DNA of 64,000 bases. It comes from CAIKMD01 sp035552195. Lineage in GTDB: Bacteria; Pseudomonadota; Alphaproteobacteria; ATCC43930; CGMCC-115725. Below are positions 43,378 to 52,627 of the stretch, in pieces (positions within the stretch are counted from its first letter, which is position 1; each line of letters opens with the position of its first letter). Below the pieces are notes generated by a model. The model saw only the letters and a program-made list of their open reading frames with translations. It was not told the DNA's origin and ran no database searches. Where the stretch lies: the NCBI GenBank assembly GCA_035552195.1, contig DASZLU010000158.1, forward strand, positions 62,001 to 126,000, written 5' to 3'. Position numbers and translations under genes: made by a program.

Positions 43378-46160
43378 GCGACGGATCGGGCGTGCTGCCG
43401 CAAGGCGTGAAATTCCTCCTCGATGGCGTCGAGGTCGAGGCGCTGCCGGGCGAGACCATCTGGAGCGCGGCGCGGCGTTCGCAAGTCGAGTTGCCGCATC
43501 TCTGCTACGCGCCGGAGCCGGGCTATCGCCCCGACGGCAATTGCCGCGCCTGCATGGTCGAGATCGAGGGCGAGCGTGCGCTCGCTGCGTCCTGCATTCG
43601 CAAGCCGAGCGCGGGGATGAAGGTCAAGACGCAGAGCGTCCGTGCGATCACCAATCGCAAGCTCGTCTTCGAATTGCTGGTCGCCGATCAGCCGGCGCGC
43701 GCAACGGCGCATGATCCGGCATCGAAATTCTGGACGCATGCCGACAACGTCGGCGTTTCGGCAAGCCGCTTTCCGGCGCGCGAGCAACCGGTGCCGGACC
43801 GCTCGCATCCCGCGATGGCGGTGCATCTCGATGCCTGCATCCAATGCAACCTTTGCGTCCGCGCTTGTCGCGAGGTTCAGGTCAACGACGTGATCGGCAT
43901 GGCCGCGCGCGGCCACGATTCGAAGATCGTCTTCGATTTCGACGATCCCATGGGGCGCAGCACCTGTGTCGCGTGCGGCGAATGCGTGCAGGCGTGCCCC
44001 ACCGGCGCGCTGCTGCCGGCGACCATGGTCGACATCGCTGGCATGGCGCAGCCCAAGCCCGATCGCCACGTCGACAGCGTCTGTCCTTATTGCGGCGTCG
44101 GCTGTCAGATCACCTACAACATACGCGACGACAAGATCGTCTCGGTCAAAGGCCGCAACGGCCCGTCGAACGAGCAGCGGCTCTGCGTCAAAGGCCGCTT
44201 CGGCTTCGACTACATCACCCATCGCGACCGGCTGATGGCGCCGCTGATCCGCAAGGACGGCGTGCCCAAAAATGCGACCGACGATATCGATCCGTCGAAT
44301 CCCTCGACGCATTTCCGCGAAGCGACATGGGACGAGGCGCTCGACCGCGCCGCCGCGGGCCTCAAGAAAATCCGCGACGCGCATGGCGGCGACGCTCTCG
44401 CCGGCTTCGGTTCGGCCAAGGGCTCGAACGAAGAGGCTTATCTCTTCGCGAAATTGGTTCGCGTCGGATTTCGTACCAACAACGTCGATCACTGCACGCG
44501 GCTCTGTCATGCCTCGTCGGTGGCGGCGCTGATGGAAGGGATCGGCTCGGCTGCAGTGACGGCGCCATTCACCGCCGCAAACGAGGCCGATGTCATCATC
44601 GTTATCGGCGCCAACCCGACCGAGAATCATCCGGTCGCGGCGACCTATTTCAAACAGGCGGCGAAGCGCGGCGCGACGCTCGTCGTGATGGATCCGCGCG
44701 GCCAGACGTTGAACCGGCATGCGACGCATATGCTGCAATTCAAGCCGAGCGCGGACGTCGCGATGCTGTCGGCGATGCTGCACACGATCATCTACGAAGA
44801 TCTTTACGACAAGCAATACGTCCAGGCGCATACCGACGATTTCGACTCGGTGCGCGAGGCCGTCAAAGACCGCACGCCCGAAGCGATGGCGGCGCAGTGC
44901 GGCATCGATGCCGAGACGCTGAAGACCGTCGCGCGCAAATATGCGCGGGCGGAGAAGGCGATCATCTTCTGGGGCATGGGCATTTCGCAGCATGTCCACG
45001 GCACCGACAATTCGCGTTGCCTTATCGCGCTCGCCATGGTCACCGGCCAGGTCGGCCGGCCGGGCACGGGTCTTCATCCGCTGCGCGGCCAGAACAATGT
45101 GCAGGGCGCGTCGGATGTCGGCCTCATCCCGATGTTCTACCCCGATTATCGCAAGGTCGAAGATCCCGAGATGCGTCGCATCTATGAGGAGCTTTGGGGA
45201 GCGGCGGCCGATCTGAAGCGCGGTCTTACCGTCGTCGAGACCATGACCGCGATCCACGAGGGCAAAGTCCGCGGCATGTACATCATGGGGGAGAATCCGG
45301 CGATGTCGGATCCCGATGTCGAGCATGCGCGCGAGGCGCTGGCGAAGCTCGAGCATCTCGTCGTGCAAGACATCTTCCTCACCGAGACCGCGCGTTTCGC
45401 CGATGTCGTGCTGCCGGCGTCGGCCTGGCCCGAGAAAGACGGCACGGTCACCAACACAAACCGCCAGGTACAACGCGGCCGCGCGGCGCTGCCGCTGCCG
45501 GGCGAGACGCGGCAGGACCTCTGGATCATCCAAGAGATCGCGCGCCGCATCGGTCTCAATTGGAATTACGATGGTCCCGGCGAGGTCTTTGGCGAGATGA
45601 AGAAGGGCATGCCCTCGCTCGACAACATCGACTGGGATCGGGTCTCGCGCGAAAGCTCCGTCACCTATCCCTGCGATGCGCCGGACAAGCCGGGCAACGA
45701 GATCGTTTTCGGCGATGGTTTCCCGACGCCGAACGGCCGCGCCAAGCTGGTTGGGGTCGGCCTGGTGCCGCCGGCCGAACAGCCGGACGAGCAATATCCG
45801 ATGGTGCTCACGACCGGCCGCCAACTCGAGCATTGGCATACCGGTGCGATGACGCGTCGTGCCACCGTGCTGGACGAGTTGGAGCCCGAGGCGGTCGCCT
45901 CGTTCGCGCCCTCCGATCTCTGGCATATGGGCGTGAAGCCGGGCGATCCGATCCGCGTCGCGACGCGGCGGGGTGCGATCGAGCTGAAAGCGCGCGCCGA
46001 CAGCGCGATCCCGCCCGGCATGTTGTTCATCCCGTTCTGCTACGCGGAAGCGGCGGCGAATATGCTGACCAATCCGCAGCTCGACCCGTTCGGCAAGATT
46101 CCCGAATTCAAATTCTGCGCGGCGCGGATCGAGAAGATAGAAAAAGCGGCGGCCGAATAG
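43374..46160 (+). CDS. NAD-dependent formate dehydrogenase catalytic (alpha) subunit
   Basis: ATG 43374 gives 928 residues. Order: [2Fe-2S] ferredoxin (Cys44, 57, 60, 74); two [4Fe-4S] sets (Cys155, 158, 161, 165 and 198, 201, 204, 208); then the molybdopterin domain with its own cluster (CPYCGVGC at 237-244, Cys271). The metal ligand is a cysteine (Cys374 in NNVDHCTRLCH), not selenocysteine. Near the end SVTYPCDAP and TTGRQLEHWHTGAMTRR belong to the dinucleotide-binding domain. Oxidises formate from the Frc/Oxc cycle to CO2. A perfect hairpin overlaps its stop codon. The small FdsD subunit and FdhD chaperone are not in the window. Confidence 0.94.
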   Translation: MSDGSGVLPQGVKFLLDGVEVEALPGETIWSAARRSQVELPHLCYAPEPGYRPDGNCRACMVEIEGERALAASCIRKPSAGMKVKTQSVRAITNRKLVFELLVADQPARATAHDPASKFWTHADNVGVSASRFPAREQPVPDRSHPAMAVHLDACIQCNLCVRACREVQVNDVIGMAARGHDSKIVFDFDDPMGRSTCVACGECVQACPTGALLPATMVDIAGMAQPKPDRHVDSVCPYCGVGCQITYNIRDDKIVSVKGRNGPSNEQRLCVKGRFGFDYITHRDRLMAPLIRKDGVPKNATDDIDPSNPSTHFREATWDEALDRAAAGLKKIRDAHGGDALAGFGSAKGSNEEAYLFAKLVRVGFRTNNVDHCTRLCHASSVAALMEGIGSAAVTAPFTAANEADVIIVIGANPTENHPVAATYFKQAAKRGATLVVMDPRGQTLNRHATHMLQFKPSADVAMLSAMLHTIIYEDLYDKQYVQAHTDDFDSVREAVKDRTPEAMAAQCGIDAETLKTVARKYARAEKAIIFWGMGISQHVHGTDNSRCLIALAMVTGQVGRPGTGLHPLRGQNNVQGASDVGLIPMFYPDYRKVEDPEMRRIYEELWGAAADLKRGLTVVETMTAIHEGKVRGMYIMGENPAMSDPDVEHAREALAKLEHLVVQDIFLTETARFADVVLPASAWPEKDGTVTNTNRQVQRGRAALPLPGETRQDLWIIQEIARRIGLNWNYDGPGEVFGEMKKGMPSLDNIDWDRVSRESSVTYPCDAPDKPGNEIVFGDGFPTPNGRAKLVGVGLVPPAEQPDEQYPMVLTTGRQLEHWHTGAMTRRATVLDELEPEAVASFAPSDLWHMGVKPGDPIRVATRRGAIELKARADSAIPPGMLFIPFCYAEAAANMLTNPQLDPFGKIPEFKFCAARIEKIEKAAAE

Positions 46161-46171
46161 CCGCCGCTTTT
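46142..46171. terminator. Bidirectional terminator overlapping the end of the formate dehydrogenase gene
   Basis: A perfect 12-bp stem AAAAGCGGCGGC / GCCGCCGCTTTT with a 6-base loop (46154-46159) that includes the first two bases of the TAG stop. Flanking A and T runs make it work for the convergent antiporter gene as well. Confidence 0.92.
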
Positions 46172-46193
46172 ATTTCACTATCCACGCACGCTG

Positions 46194-47477
46194 TTAGGCG
46201 GTTCGCACCGTTGTGGTTGTCGTGCCCGCGCTGACGCGGGCATTGTAAGCCACGCGCCATGGCTTCAGCACGAAGAGCGCCAGCACGGCGACCAACAGAT
46301 TGGCGACGGTCGCGACCAGGAACACCGAGTGCCAGCTTCCCGTCGCGGCTTGCAGCGCGCTCGCCGCCGGCACAAGGAACGACGCCGTGCCTTTCGCGGT
46401 ATAGAGCAGCCCCGCATTGGTTGCGGCGTATTTCGAGCCGTAGGTGTCGGTACAGGTCGCCGGGAAAAGGCTGTAGATCTCGCCCCAGGTGAAATAGACC
46501 AGGCCCGCGGCAAAAACGAAACCGACGGGCGATGTGCCGATCGAACCCAAGCCCCAATAGGCCGCGGCGCCGCAGGTGAAGACGATCGCCATCGTGTTCT
46601 CGCGGCCGATATGGTCCGATATCCAGCCGAAGGTTGGCCGTGCCAAGCCGTTCAACACATTGTCGACGATGCCGGCGACGACGAGTGTCGTGCCGGCGAT
46701 GAAGAACAGATCGACTTCGACGCCGGCGATCTTGTAATCGCGCGCGATCGGCGCGACTTGCGCGGTGACGACGAGACCGCTCGCCGCGACCATCACGAAC
46801 ATCGCATAGAGCAGATAGAAGATCGGCGATTTCAGCATCTCGGCCGGCGTGTGATCGCGGCCCGCCTGGCTGACGCGCTGCGCCGCCGCCGGGACTTGGC
46901 CACCTTGCGGCGCGCGCAGGACGCCGGCGAGCAACAGGATGATGATGCCTTGACCGAGACCGAACCACAGGAACGCAGCTTGATAGCCGTGTGTCTGGAT
47001 CGTCGTGATGATCGGGTAGACGGTCAGCGCGGCCCCGGCGCCGAAGCCGGCGGCGGTCATGCCGGCGGCGAGACCGCGCCGATCCGGAAACCATTTGAGC
47101 GCGTTGCCGACGCAGGTGCCGTAAACCGCGCCTGCGCCGATGCCGGAGAGGATCGAGCCGAGATAAAGCATCGGCAGGGAATCGGCGACGGAGTTGATGC
47201 CCCAGGCGACAGCGACGATCACGCCGCCGAATGCGATCACCTTTTGCGGTCCGAATTTATCGACGAACCATGATTCGACCGGCACCAGCCATGTCTCGGT
47301 CGCGACGAAGAGCGAGAACGCGAATTGAATCCCTTCGCGTCCCCAGTGGTTGGCCTGATCCATCGGATCGACGAAATACGTCCAGCCATATTGGAGATTG
47401 GCGACCATCACCATGCAGATGATGCCGGCCAGAAGTTGGAGCCAGCGATAAGAGTTGCTTACTGTCGTTTCGGTCAT
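46194..47477 (-). CDS. Oxalate/formate antiporter family (OFA) MFS transporter
   Basis: ATG 47477 (MTETTVSNSYRWLQLLAGI, 427 residues), behind GGTGAGG, is preferred to a start 66 bases upstream that adds a basic, non-membrane piece. Twelve spans. OFA marks: NLQYGWTYFVDPMDQANHWGREGIQFAFSLFVATETWLVP in the first third, GIGAGAVYGTCVGNALKWFPDRRGLAAG, and GRPTFGWISDHIGRENTM. It should exchange oxalate for formate (OxlT) or carry related anions. Convergent with formate dehydrogenase and probably with its own promoter. Assignment to oxalate rests on context. Confidence 0.88.
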   Translation of the reverse strand: MTETTVSNSYRWLQLLAGIICMVMVANLQYGWTYFVDPMDQANHWGREGIQFAFSLFVATETWLVPVESWFVDKFGPQKVIAFGGVIVAVAWGINSVADSLPMLYLGSILSGIGAGAVYGTCVGNALKWFPDRRGLAAGMTAAGFGAGAALTVYPIITTIQTHGYQAAFLWFGLGQGIIILLLAGVLRAPQGGQVPAAAQRVSQAGRDHTPAEMLKSPIFYLLYAMFVMVAASGLVVTAQVAPIARDYKIAGVEVDLFFIAGTTLVVAGIVDNVLNGLARPTFGWISDHIGRENTMAIVFTCGAAAYWGLGSIGTSPVGFVFAAGLVYFTWGEIYSLFPATCTDTYGSKYAATNAGLLYTAKGTASFLVPAASALQAATGSWHSVFLVATVANLLVAVLALFVLKPWRVAYNARVSAGTTTTTVRTA

Positions 47478-47664
47478 TGCCTCACCCGTTGGTCTCCGTG
47501 CGGTTCTTGCGCCATCAACCTTTTTGTTAATATCGACCATCAATACGTCATTCCTGCGGCGCGTGACAAATCAAATTCCATTGTTGAGAGAGAAGATGGA
47601 TTTTTGTTTCGCGCTGCAATATGTGTTGTCGGAGCGCCATCGGCGGCATCGAGGAGCGGGGATC

Positions 47665-48396
47665 ATGCGGTTTTTCCGGCACTTTTGGCGAGGAACGGGC
47701 GTGGCGTTCGGGTTGCTGATGGCCGCGCTTTCCACCGCAACTGCGCAAACGGCTCCGCTTGTGCCAACCAACAATCAGAGCATTCTCCATCTGAGCGAGA
47801 CGGCGCAGCGCGATGTGCCGCGCGATCTCTTGCGCGCGACCCTCGCGGCCGAGGTGACCGATCCCGATGCCGGCAAAGTGCAGAGCGAGATCAATCAGCG
47901 CATGAGCGCGGCGATGACGCGCATCAAGCAAACCGCCGGCGTCGCGGTGGAGACGGGCGGCTACAACGTCTATCGTGAGACGCCGGACAAGCAGCCGCCG
48001 CGCTGGCACGGCAGCCAGACCGTCACGCTGACGAGCAAGGATTTCGCGGCGTTGGTCAACCTGACCGGCGCGCTGCAACAGCAAGATCTGGTGATGCAGG
48101 CGCTCACGCCGGATATCTCGCGCGAGGCGCGGCAATCGGTCGAAGACGCGCTGACCGATGAAGCGCTGACGCGCTTGAAGCGGCGCGCCGACCGCATCGC
48201 GGCGACGGCGGGCGTGAAGCTGCAAGGGATTCGCTCGCTGACCGTCGGCAATGTGAACGCCCCGCCGCCGGTGATTCAGCCCATGATGCGCGTAATGGCC
48301 GCCGCCGCGGCGCCCGCACCGCCGCCCGTTGCCGAGGCCGGCAACGCCACGGTCTCGATCACCGCGACGGCGGAATTCGCGCTCGCGCCCCCATGA
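47665..48396 (+). CDS. SIMPL (DUF541) domain periplasmic protein
   Basis: ATG 47665 after GAGGAGCGGGG; 243 residues with signal peptide (FGLLMAALSTATAQ). The SIMPL pattern is clear: LHLSETAQRDVPRDLLRATLAAEV, VETGGYNVYRE, WHGSQTVTLTSKDFAALVNLTGAL and DALTDEALTRLKRRADRIAATAG. The C-terminal Ala/Pro linker leads to a last strand NATVSITATAEFALAP. E. coli YggE of this family lessens oxidative stress by an unknown route. Separate from the oxlT-like gene (divergent). Confidence 0.88.
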   Translation: MRFFRHFWRGTGVAFGLLMAALSTATAQTAPLVPTNNQSILHLSETAQRDVPRDLLRATLAAEVTDPDAGKVQSEINQRMSAAMTRIKQTAGVAVETGGYNVYRETPDKQPPRWHGSQTVTLTSKDFAALVNLTGALQQQDLVMQALTPDISREARQSVEDALTDEALTRLKRRADRIAATAGVKLQGIRSLTVGNVNAPPPVIQPMMRVMAAAAAPAPPPVAEAGNATVSITATAEFALAPP

Positions 48397-48492
48397 GGGG
48401 TTGGGCGTAACGGGCCTGCGCTCCCGGCATATCCCCTGCGCTGGACGGACATGCCGGTTGGCCCTACATAAATTTGGCGCCTGAAGGAGGCC

Positions 48493-49329
48493 ATGATGGC
48501 TGAACTCGCTGAACTCGAAGCACCTGCGACCATCGAAGCCTCGGTCAATTACATGATCGAGGACGGGCAACAACTCTTCACCTATACCGGTGGCCCCGGC
48601 TCGACCGATATCCGCACCGGCGGCACGGCCGACGTTCATACCGTCACGATGCATAACGGCCGGCTCGCGCCCGGCGGCTTCGCGCTCGAGCGCAACGGCT
48701 TCCGCTTCATCCCGCACGACACGCAGATGCGCGATTTCTTCGACGAAGACGAGATCGCGCGTGTCTACTATCCCGAGATGGAAGCGCTGATCAAACGCGA
48801 GACCGGCGCGTCGCGCGTCGTCGTCTTCGACCACACGCTGCGCACCGCCGACGATGAGATGCGCGAGGCGAAGAAGATTCGCGAAGTCGTGCGTCGCGCG
48901 CATAACGACTACACCGAATGGTCCGGCCCGCAGCGCGTGCGCGATCTGATGGGCGATGAGGCCGAGGCGCTGCTCAAGAAGCGCTTTGCCATCGTGCAAT
49001 GCTGGCGGCCGATCCGCCATCCGGTCGAGACTTTCCCGCTTGCGATGTGCGACGCGCGCAGCATGGTGTTCGACGATTTCGTCATTTCCGAGCGCCGCTA
49101 TCCCAATCGCATCGGCCAGACCTATGCGGTGAAATACAATCCCAAGCACCAATGGTATTGGTTTCCGCTGATGCGCCGCGACGAAGCCCTGGTATTCAAG
49201 GTGTTCGATTCGGAAAAGAACAGCGGCGCGCGCTGGACGGCACATACCGCTTTCGACATTCCGTCGCCGCCGCCGAACGCACGGCCGCGCGAAAGCATCG
49301 AAATCCGCACGCTGGCCTTCTTCGATTAA
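48493..49329 (+). CDS. CmcJ/NvfI-family putative oxidoreductase
   Basis: A 278-residue protein (ATG 48493 or 48496). Marks of the family: ASVNYMIEDGQQLFTYT, FDHTLR, RAHNDYTEWSGPQRV and IVQCWRPIRHPVETFPLAMCDARS. Named after the cephamycin 7-alpha-hydroxylase partner CmcJ and fungal NvfI; members belong to an Fe(II)/2-oxoglutarate-like fold, with the HxD-type ligands probably in the HND segment. Natural substrate in bacteria unknown. Starts a plus-strand run with a FAH-family gene 72 bases downstream. Confidence 0.85.
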   Translation: MMAELAELEAPATIEASVNYMIEDGQQLFTYTGGPGSTDIRTGGTADVHTVTMHNGRLAPGGFALERNGFRFIPHDTQMRDFFDEDEIARVYYPEMEALIKRETGASRVVVFDHTLRTADDEMREAKKIREVVRRAHNDYTEWSGPQRVRDLMGDEAEALLKKRFAIVQCWRPIRHPVETFPLAMCDARSMVFDDFVISERRYPNRIGQTYAVKYNPKHQWYWFPLMRRDEALVFKVFDSEKNSGARWTAHTAFDIPSPPPNARPRESIEIRTLAFFD

Positions 49330-49401
49330 GCCGCGGCTGGCATCCCGCTAGCGGCTCGCCTAATCTCCTGCCCAATCGCATCGATTGGGGAGGGGCACAC
49401 T

Positions 49402-50346
49402 ATGCGGATTTTTTCCTATCGCCAGGGCGACACACCGGGCGTCGGCGTCATCGCCGATAAAGAGAGCTTCGTCGCGCTCGGCGAGGCGGCGCCCGATCTG
49501 CCGAAGACCTTGAAAGCCATTCTCGAGCTGCCCGACGGGCTCGCGCGAGCCAAAGCGGCGGCGGCGACCAAGAAAGGCCTGAAGGGCCTCGCCGGCATCA
49601 CCTACGATCCGGTAATTCCCGACCCGCAGGCGATCTGGTGCCTGGCGCTCAATTACAAGCTCCACATCAACGAGACCGGCCTCACCACCTCGGCGAAATA
49701 TCCGCAGATCTTCTTGCGTATGCCATGCACGCAGGTCGGGCACGATCGTCCGATCCTTTGTCCCGATCCGAAGGTCGCGGTGAAATACGAGTACGAAGGC
49801 GAGCTCGCGGTGATCATCGGCAAGGGCGGGCGTCATATCCCAGTCGAGAAGGCGCTCGATCATGTCGCGGGCTATTCGATCTATAACGAAGGCTCGGTGC
49901 GCGAATATCAGGGCCACAATCGCCAATTCGGCCTGGGTAAGAATTTCGAGCAATCGGGCAGCTTCGGCCCATGGATGATGACGCCCGACGAATTCGGCGA
50001 TTGGCAGAAGCATCGCATCGTTACCCGCGTCAACGGTATCGAGCGCCAGAATGCGACACTCGATCACATGATCTTCGGCGTGCCGCAACTCATCAATTAT
50101 CTCAGCCAAGGCTATTACCTGCGGCCGGGCGACGTGATCGTCTCCGGCTCGCCTGGCTCGCTGCCGCTCCATGCGGGCGAGAAGCCGACGTCGAAAAACG
50201 ATGGCGGCGTCTATGTCGAAGGCATGGTGCAGATGAAGCCGGGCGACGTCTGCGAAGTCGAGGTCGATGGTCTCGGCATCCTCAGCAACCCGGTCGTCGC
50301 CGACGCCAAAGCGGAATATCAAACGACGCTGTTCACGCCGCGCTGA
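49402..50346 (+). CDS. Fumarylacetoacetate hydrolase family protein
   Basis: A 314-residue protein, GGGAGGGG ribosome site. The N-terminal 80 residues form the small cap (RIFSYRQGDTPGVGVIADKESFV); the FAH barrel follows with IWCLALNYKLHINET, the metal ligands in KYEYEGELAVIIGKG, FGLGKNFEQSGSFGPW and LRPGDVIVSGSPGSLP. Family members cleave C-C bonds of 1,3-diketo or hydrate/decarboxylate 2-oxo acids in aromatic catabolism. With the CmcJ-like gene it may form a ring- or side-chain-degrading pair. Substrate unknown. Confidence 0.9.
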   Translation: MRIFSYRQGDTPGVGVIADKESFVALGEAAPDLPKTLKAILELPDGLARAKAAAATKKGLKGLAGITYDPVIPDPQAIWCLALNYKLHINETGLTTSAKYPQIFLRMPCTQVGHDRPILCPDPKVAVKYEYEGELAVIIGKGGRHIPVEKALDHVAGYSIYNEGSVREYQGHNRQFGLGKNFEQSGSFGPWMMTPDEFGDWQKHRIVTRVNGIERQNATLDHMIFGVPQLINYLSQGYYLRPGDVIVSGSPGSLPLHAGEKPTSKNDGGVYVEGMVQMKPGDVCEVEVDGLGILSNPVVADAKAEYQTTLFTPR

Positions 50347-50502
50347 TCCGATTCGCTAACACGAGCGGTTTCGGCGAGCACGCGCCGCAATGGTGGAAAT
50401 ACCGCGCGGGCGATCTGGCTGCTGCGCCGGTTCGCCGGCGACAAGGAACTCGCCGGCGGCGGCCCGGTCGGCCTGCTCGCGCGCAAGCCGCCGCTCGGCT
50501 AA
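50347..50502 (+). other. Possible C-terminal gene remnant
   Basis: Directly after the FAH stop one frame stays open to a TAA at 50500-50502 and from about 50389 reads like a protein tail (GNTARAIWLLRRFAGDKELA, ending LLARKPPLG). It has no start codon or ribosome site. It may be the truncated end of a lost gene, or chance openness of GC-rich DNA. No family recognised. Confidence 0.25.
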
Positions 50503-50511
50503 CGCTTTCCG

Positions 50512-51516
50512 TCAGAATTCGATCGCCAGCTTGCCGAAATGCTTACCTTCGGCGATGGCCGTGATGGCTTCGCGCGTCTGGGCAAAAGCAAAACGATGAT
50601 CGTCGATCACCGGCTTGATCCGGTGCTCATCGATGAAGCGCACCATCGCCTCGAAATCGTCGCGCGAGCCGAGCGTGATGGCTTGCAGCCGGAGGCCGCG
50701 TGTCACCACGCGGCCGAGCTCGATCTCGGCTTTCGCACCCGATAGCACACCGATCAGCGTCACCGTGCCGCCGGTGCGCACGGCGCGGATCGATTGCGCC
50801 AGCGACTGCGCGCCGCCGAGTTCGATGACGAGATCGGCGGTGCGGCCGGTCATCCGGCGCAACTCGGCCGCCCATTCCGGCGTGCTGCGATAATTGATAC
50901 CGTGCTGCGCGCCCAGCGTCCGGGCGCGCGCCAGCTTCGCATCGCTGGAGGAGGTCACGACCACGGTGGCGCCCATGGCGTGGGCGAATTGCAACGCGAA
51001 CAGCGAGACGCCGCCGGTGCCTTGCGTCACCACCAAATCGCCCGGCTTCACGCCGCTCAGCGCATTCCAGGCGGTCAGCGCGGCGCAGGGCAGGGTGGCT
51101 GCCTCGACGGCGCTGTAGCCGCGCGGCGCGATGACGACGGCGTCCTGGCTCAGCGTCATCTGCTCGGCCATCACGCCATCGACCGAGCCGCCCAGCGTCG
51201 CGCGACGATGCTCGTCGCGCATCGATCCGCTCAGCCAGAGCGGCATGACGATCGGGCAGGCGAGATCGCCCGGCTTGGCGCGCGTCACGCCGGGGCCGGC
51301 CGCGACGACGACACCGGCGCCGTCGCTCAACGGGATAATCGGCAGCGCGCCGCTTTCGCGGCCATAGCCGCCGCGTGCGAAGACGAAATCTCGATAATTC
51401 ACCGTTGCCGCCCGCATCGCGACGATCACCTCGCCCGGGCCCGGCGATGTAGGCGCAACACGCTCGCCGACAACGATTTTCTCCAATTGCCAGGCGGTTA
51501 GCTCGATCACTTTCAT
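50512..51516 (-). CDS. MDR superfamily NAD(P)-dependent alcohol dehydrogenase/quinone oxidoreductase-like
   Basis: A 334-residue medium-chain dehydrogenase/reductase: GroES-like N-terminal domain (ATVNYRDFVFARGGYG, IPLSDGAGVVVAAG) and Rossmann domain (VVTQGTGGVSLFALQFAHAMGATVVVTSSSDAK). The cysteine and histidine ligands of catalytic or structural zinc are absent, so it is of the zinc-free quinone oxidoreductase type. C-terminal FAFAQTREAITAIAEGKHFGKLAIEF. Monocistronic on the minus strand, substrate unknown. Confidence 0.9.
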   Translation of the reverse strand: MKVIELTAWQLEKIVVGERVAPTSPGPGEVIVAMRAATVNYRDFVFARGGYGRESGALPIIPLSDGAGVVVAAGPGVTRAKPGDLACPIVMPLWLSGSMRDEHRRATLGGSVDGVMAEQMTLSQDAVVIAPRGYSAVEAATLPCAALTAWNALSGVKPGDLVVTQGTGGVSLFALQFAHAMGATVVVTSSSDAKLARARTLGAQHGINYRSTPEWAAELRRMTGRTADLVIELGGAQSLAQSIRAVRTGGTVTLIGVLSGAKAEIELGRVVTRGLRLQAITLGSRDDFEAMVRFIDEHRIKPVIDDHRFAFAQTREAITAIAEGKHFGKLAIEF

Positions 51517-51733
51517 CGTGGTCTCATCCTAGGAGAGCGCGGTTTTGCCCGCCAGATCGGGATTTCCGCGACGCGCGCGATCACGTCTCGGCTTGCCACG
51601 CAAGGAAGTTGTTGATTCACGTGGCAAGCGGTGAGACTGTCATCGAGGTTCAGCGCGATTGGCGCTGCCGATAATCGATAAAAAAACGGCGGCTTGCGTC
51701 GTCAGCCGTCCAACAGAGGAAGGGGAGAATCGC

Positions 51734-52000
51734 ATGAGCAAACAGGCACTCGTGGAGGCGTTGAAGAAGAATGGTCTCACCACGTCGGTGGCCAACAAGG
51801 CGGTCGATGCGGTGACGGGGGCGATCGCGAAAGAACTCAAGAAGACGCAAAAATTCAGCATTCCGGGTTTCGGCTCGTTCCATGTCAGCAAGCGGGCCGC
51901 GCGGATGGGCCGCAATCCGCGGACCGGCGAGCCCATCAAGATCCGGGCCAGCAAAGGCGTCCGCTTCAAGGCCGGCGCGAAGCTCAAGGGCTCGCTCTGA
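51734..52000 (+). CDS. HU/IHF-family DNA-binding protein
   Basis: ATG 51734 behind GAGGAAGGGGAGA; 88 residues. Shows the HU core (ALVEALKKNGLTTSVANKAVDAVTGAIAKEL), GFGSFHVSKRAARMGRNPRTGEPI arm with the DNA-intercalating Pro, and KIRASKGVRFKAGAKLKGSL. It bends DNA as a dimer. The very strong ribosome site suggests high expression. Whether it is the main HU or a paralogue cannot be told. Confidence 0.95.
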   Translation: MSKQALVEALKKNGLTTSVANKAVDAVTGAIAKELKKTQKFSIPGFGSFHVSKRAARMGRNPRTGEPIKIRASKGVRFKAGAKLKGSL

Positions 52001-52031
52001 TCGGCTAGCGGGTTGATGTCGCTCTGATTTC

Positions 52032-52059
52032 CCGGCCGCGGTGGGATTGCCGCGGCCGG
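52032..52059 (+). terminator. Hairpin terminator after the HU gene
   Basis: Perfect 10-bp GC-rich stem CCGGCCGCGG / CCGCGGCCGG with 8-base loop, 31 bases past the HU stop. Only a weak TT tail, so termination may be partial and run on into the flavin reductase gene, whose start lies 14 bases away. Confidence 0.7.
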
Positions 52060-52073
52060 TTCCATCTCATAGT

Positions 52074-52607
52074 ATGCCCACTGCTATGAGTTTTACCCCC
52101 CGCGAATTCCGCGACGCATTGGGACTATTTCCCACCGGCGTCGCCATTGTCACCGCCGTTGACGCGCAAGGCCAGCCAGCCGGCATCACCGTCAACTCTT
52201 TCACCTCGGTTTCGCTCGATCCGCCGCTGATCCTGGTGTCGATCGCCCGCACCAGCCGCAGCTTCGATTTGTTCAACACAGTCGATCATTTCGCGGTGAA
52301 TCTGCTGCGCGAGGAGCAGCGGCACGTCTCCAGCGCCTTCGCCAGCCAGACCGCCGACCGGTTCGGTGCGGTGAAGCATCGTCCGGGACATCGCAATTCG
52401 CCGCTGATCGACGCGCATCTCGTCGCCTTCGAATGCGAGGCCTATGCCCGTTACGACGGCGGCGACCACGTGCTGCTGCTCGGCAAGGTGCTGCAGCTCA
52501 ATCACGATCCGAGCTTGCCGCCCAAGCCGCTGCTCTATTACCGCGGCCAGTATCGCGAGCTATCCGATATGCGCACCGACCCGCCGGTCCGTCTCGAAGG
52601 CTGGTAG
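52074..52607 (+). CDS. Flavin reductase family protein (FMN-binding split barrel)
   Basis: ATG 52074 or 52086 (MSFTPREFRDALGLFPTGVAIVTA); about 175 residues. Family pattern: ALGLFPTGVAIVTAVDAQGQPAGITVNSFTSVSLDPPLILVSIART, FAVNLL, LIDAHLVAFECEA and DHVLLLGKV. Reduces FMN with NAD(P)H, usually to feed a two-component monooxygenase. No such oxygenase is adjacent, so the partner is unknown. No clear ribosome site. Confidence 0.9.
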   Translation: MPTAMSFTPREFRDALGLFPTGVAIVTAVDAQGQPAGITVNSFTSVSLDPPLILVSIARTSRSFDLFNTVDHFAVNLLREEQRHVSSAFASQTADRFGAVKHRPGHRNSPLIDAHLVAFECEAYARYDGGDHVLLLGKVLQLNHDPSLPPKPLLYYRGQYRELSDMRTDPPVRLEGW

Positions 52608-52627
52608 AAGCTCGCGGCTTTCGGCCG

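Noticed and set aside
43002..45926. 974-codon minus frame opposite the formate dehydrogenase genes
   Set aside because: Despite its length it mirrors two well-supported genes and spans their junction; no domain recognised.
43374..46160. Selenocysteine codon in formate dehydrogenase
   Set aside because: The metal-ligand position (residue 374) is an ordinary Cys codon and no in-frame TGA exists.
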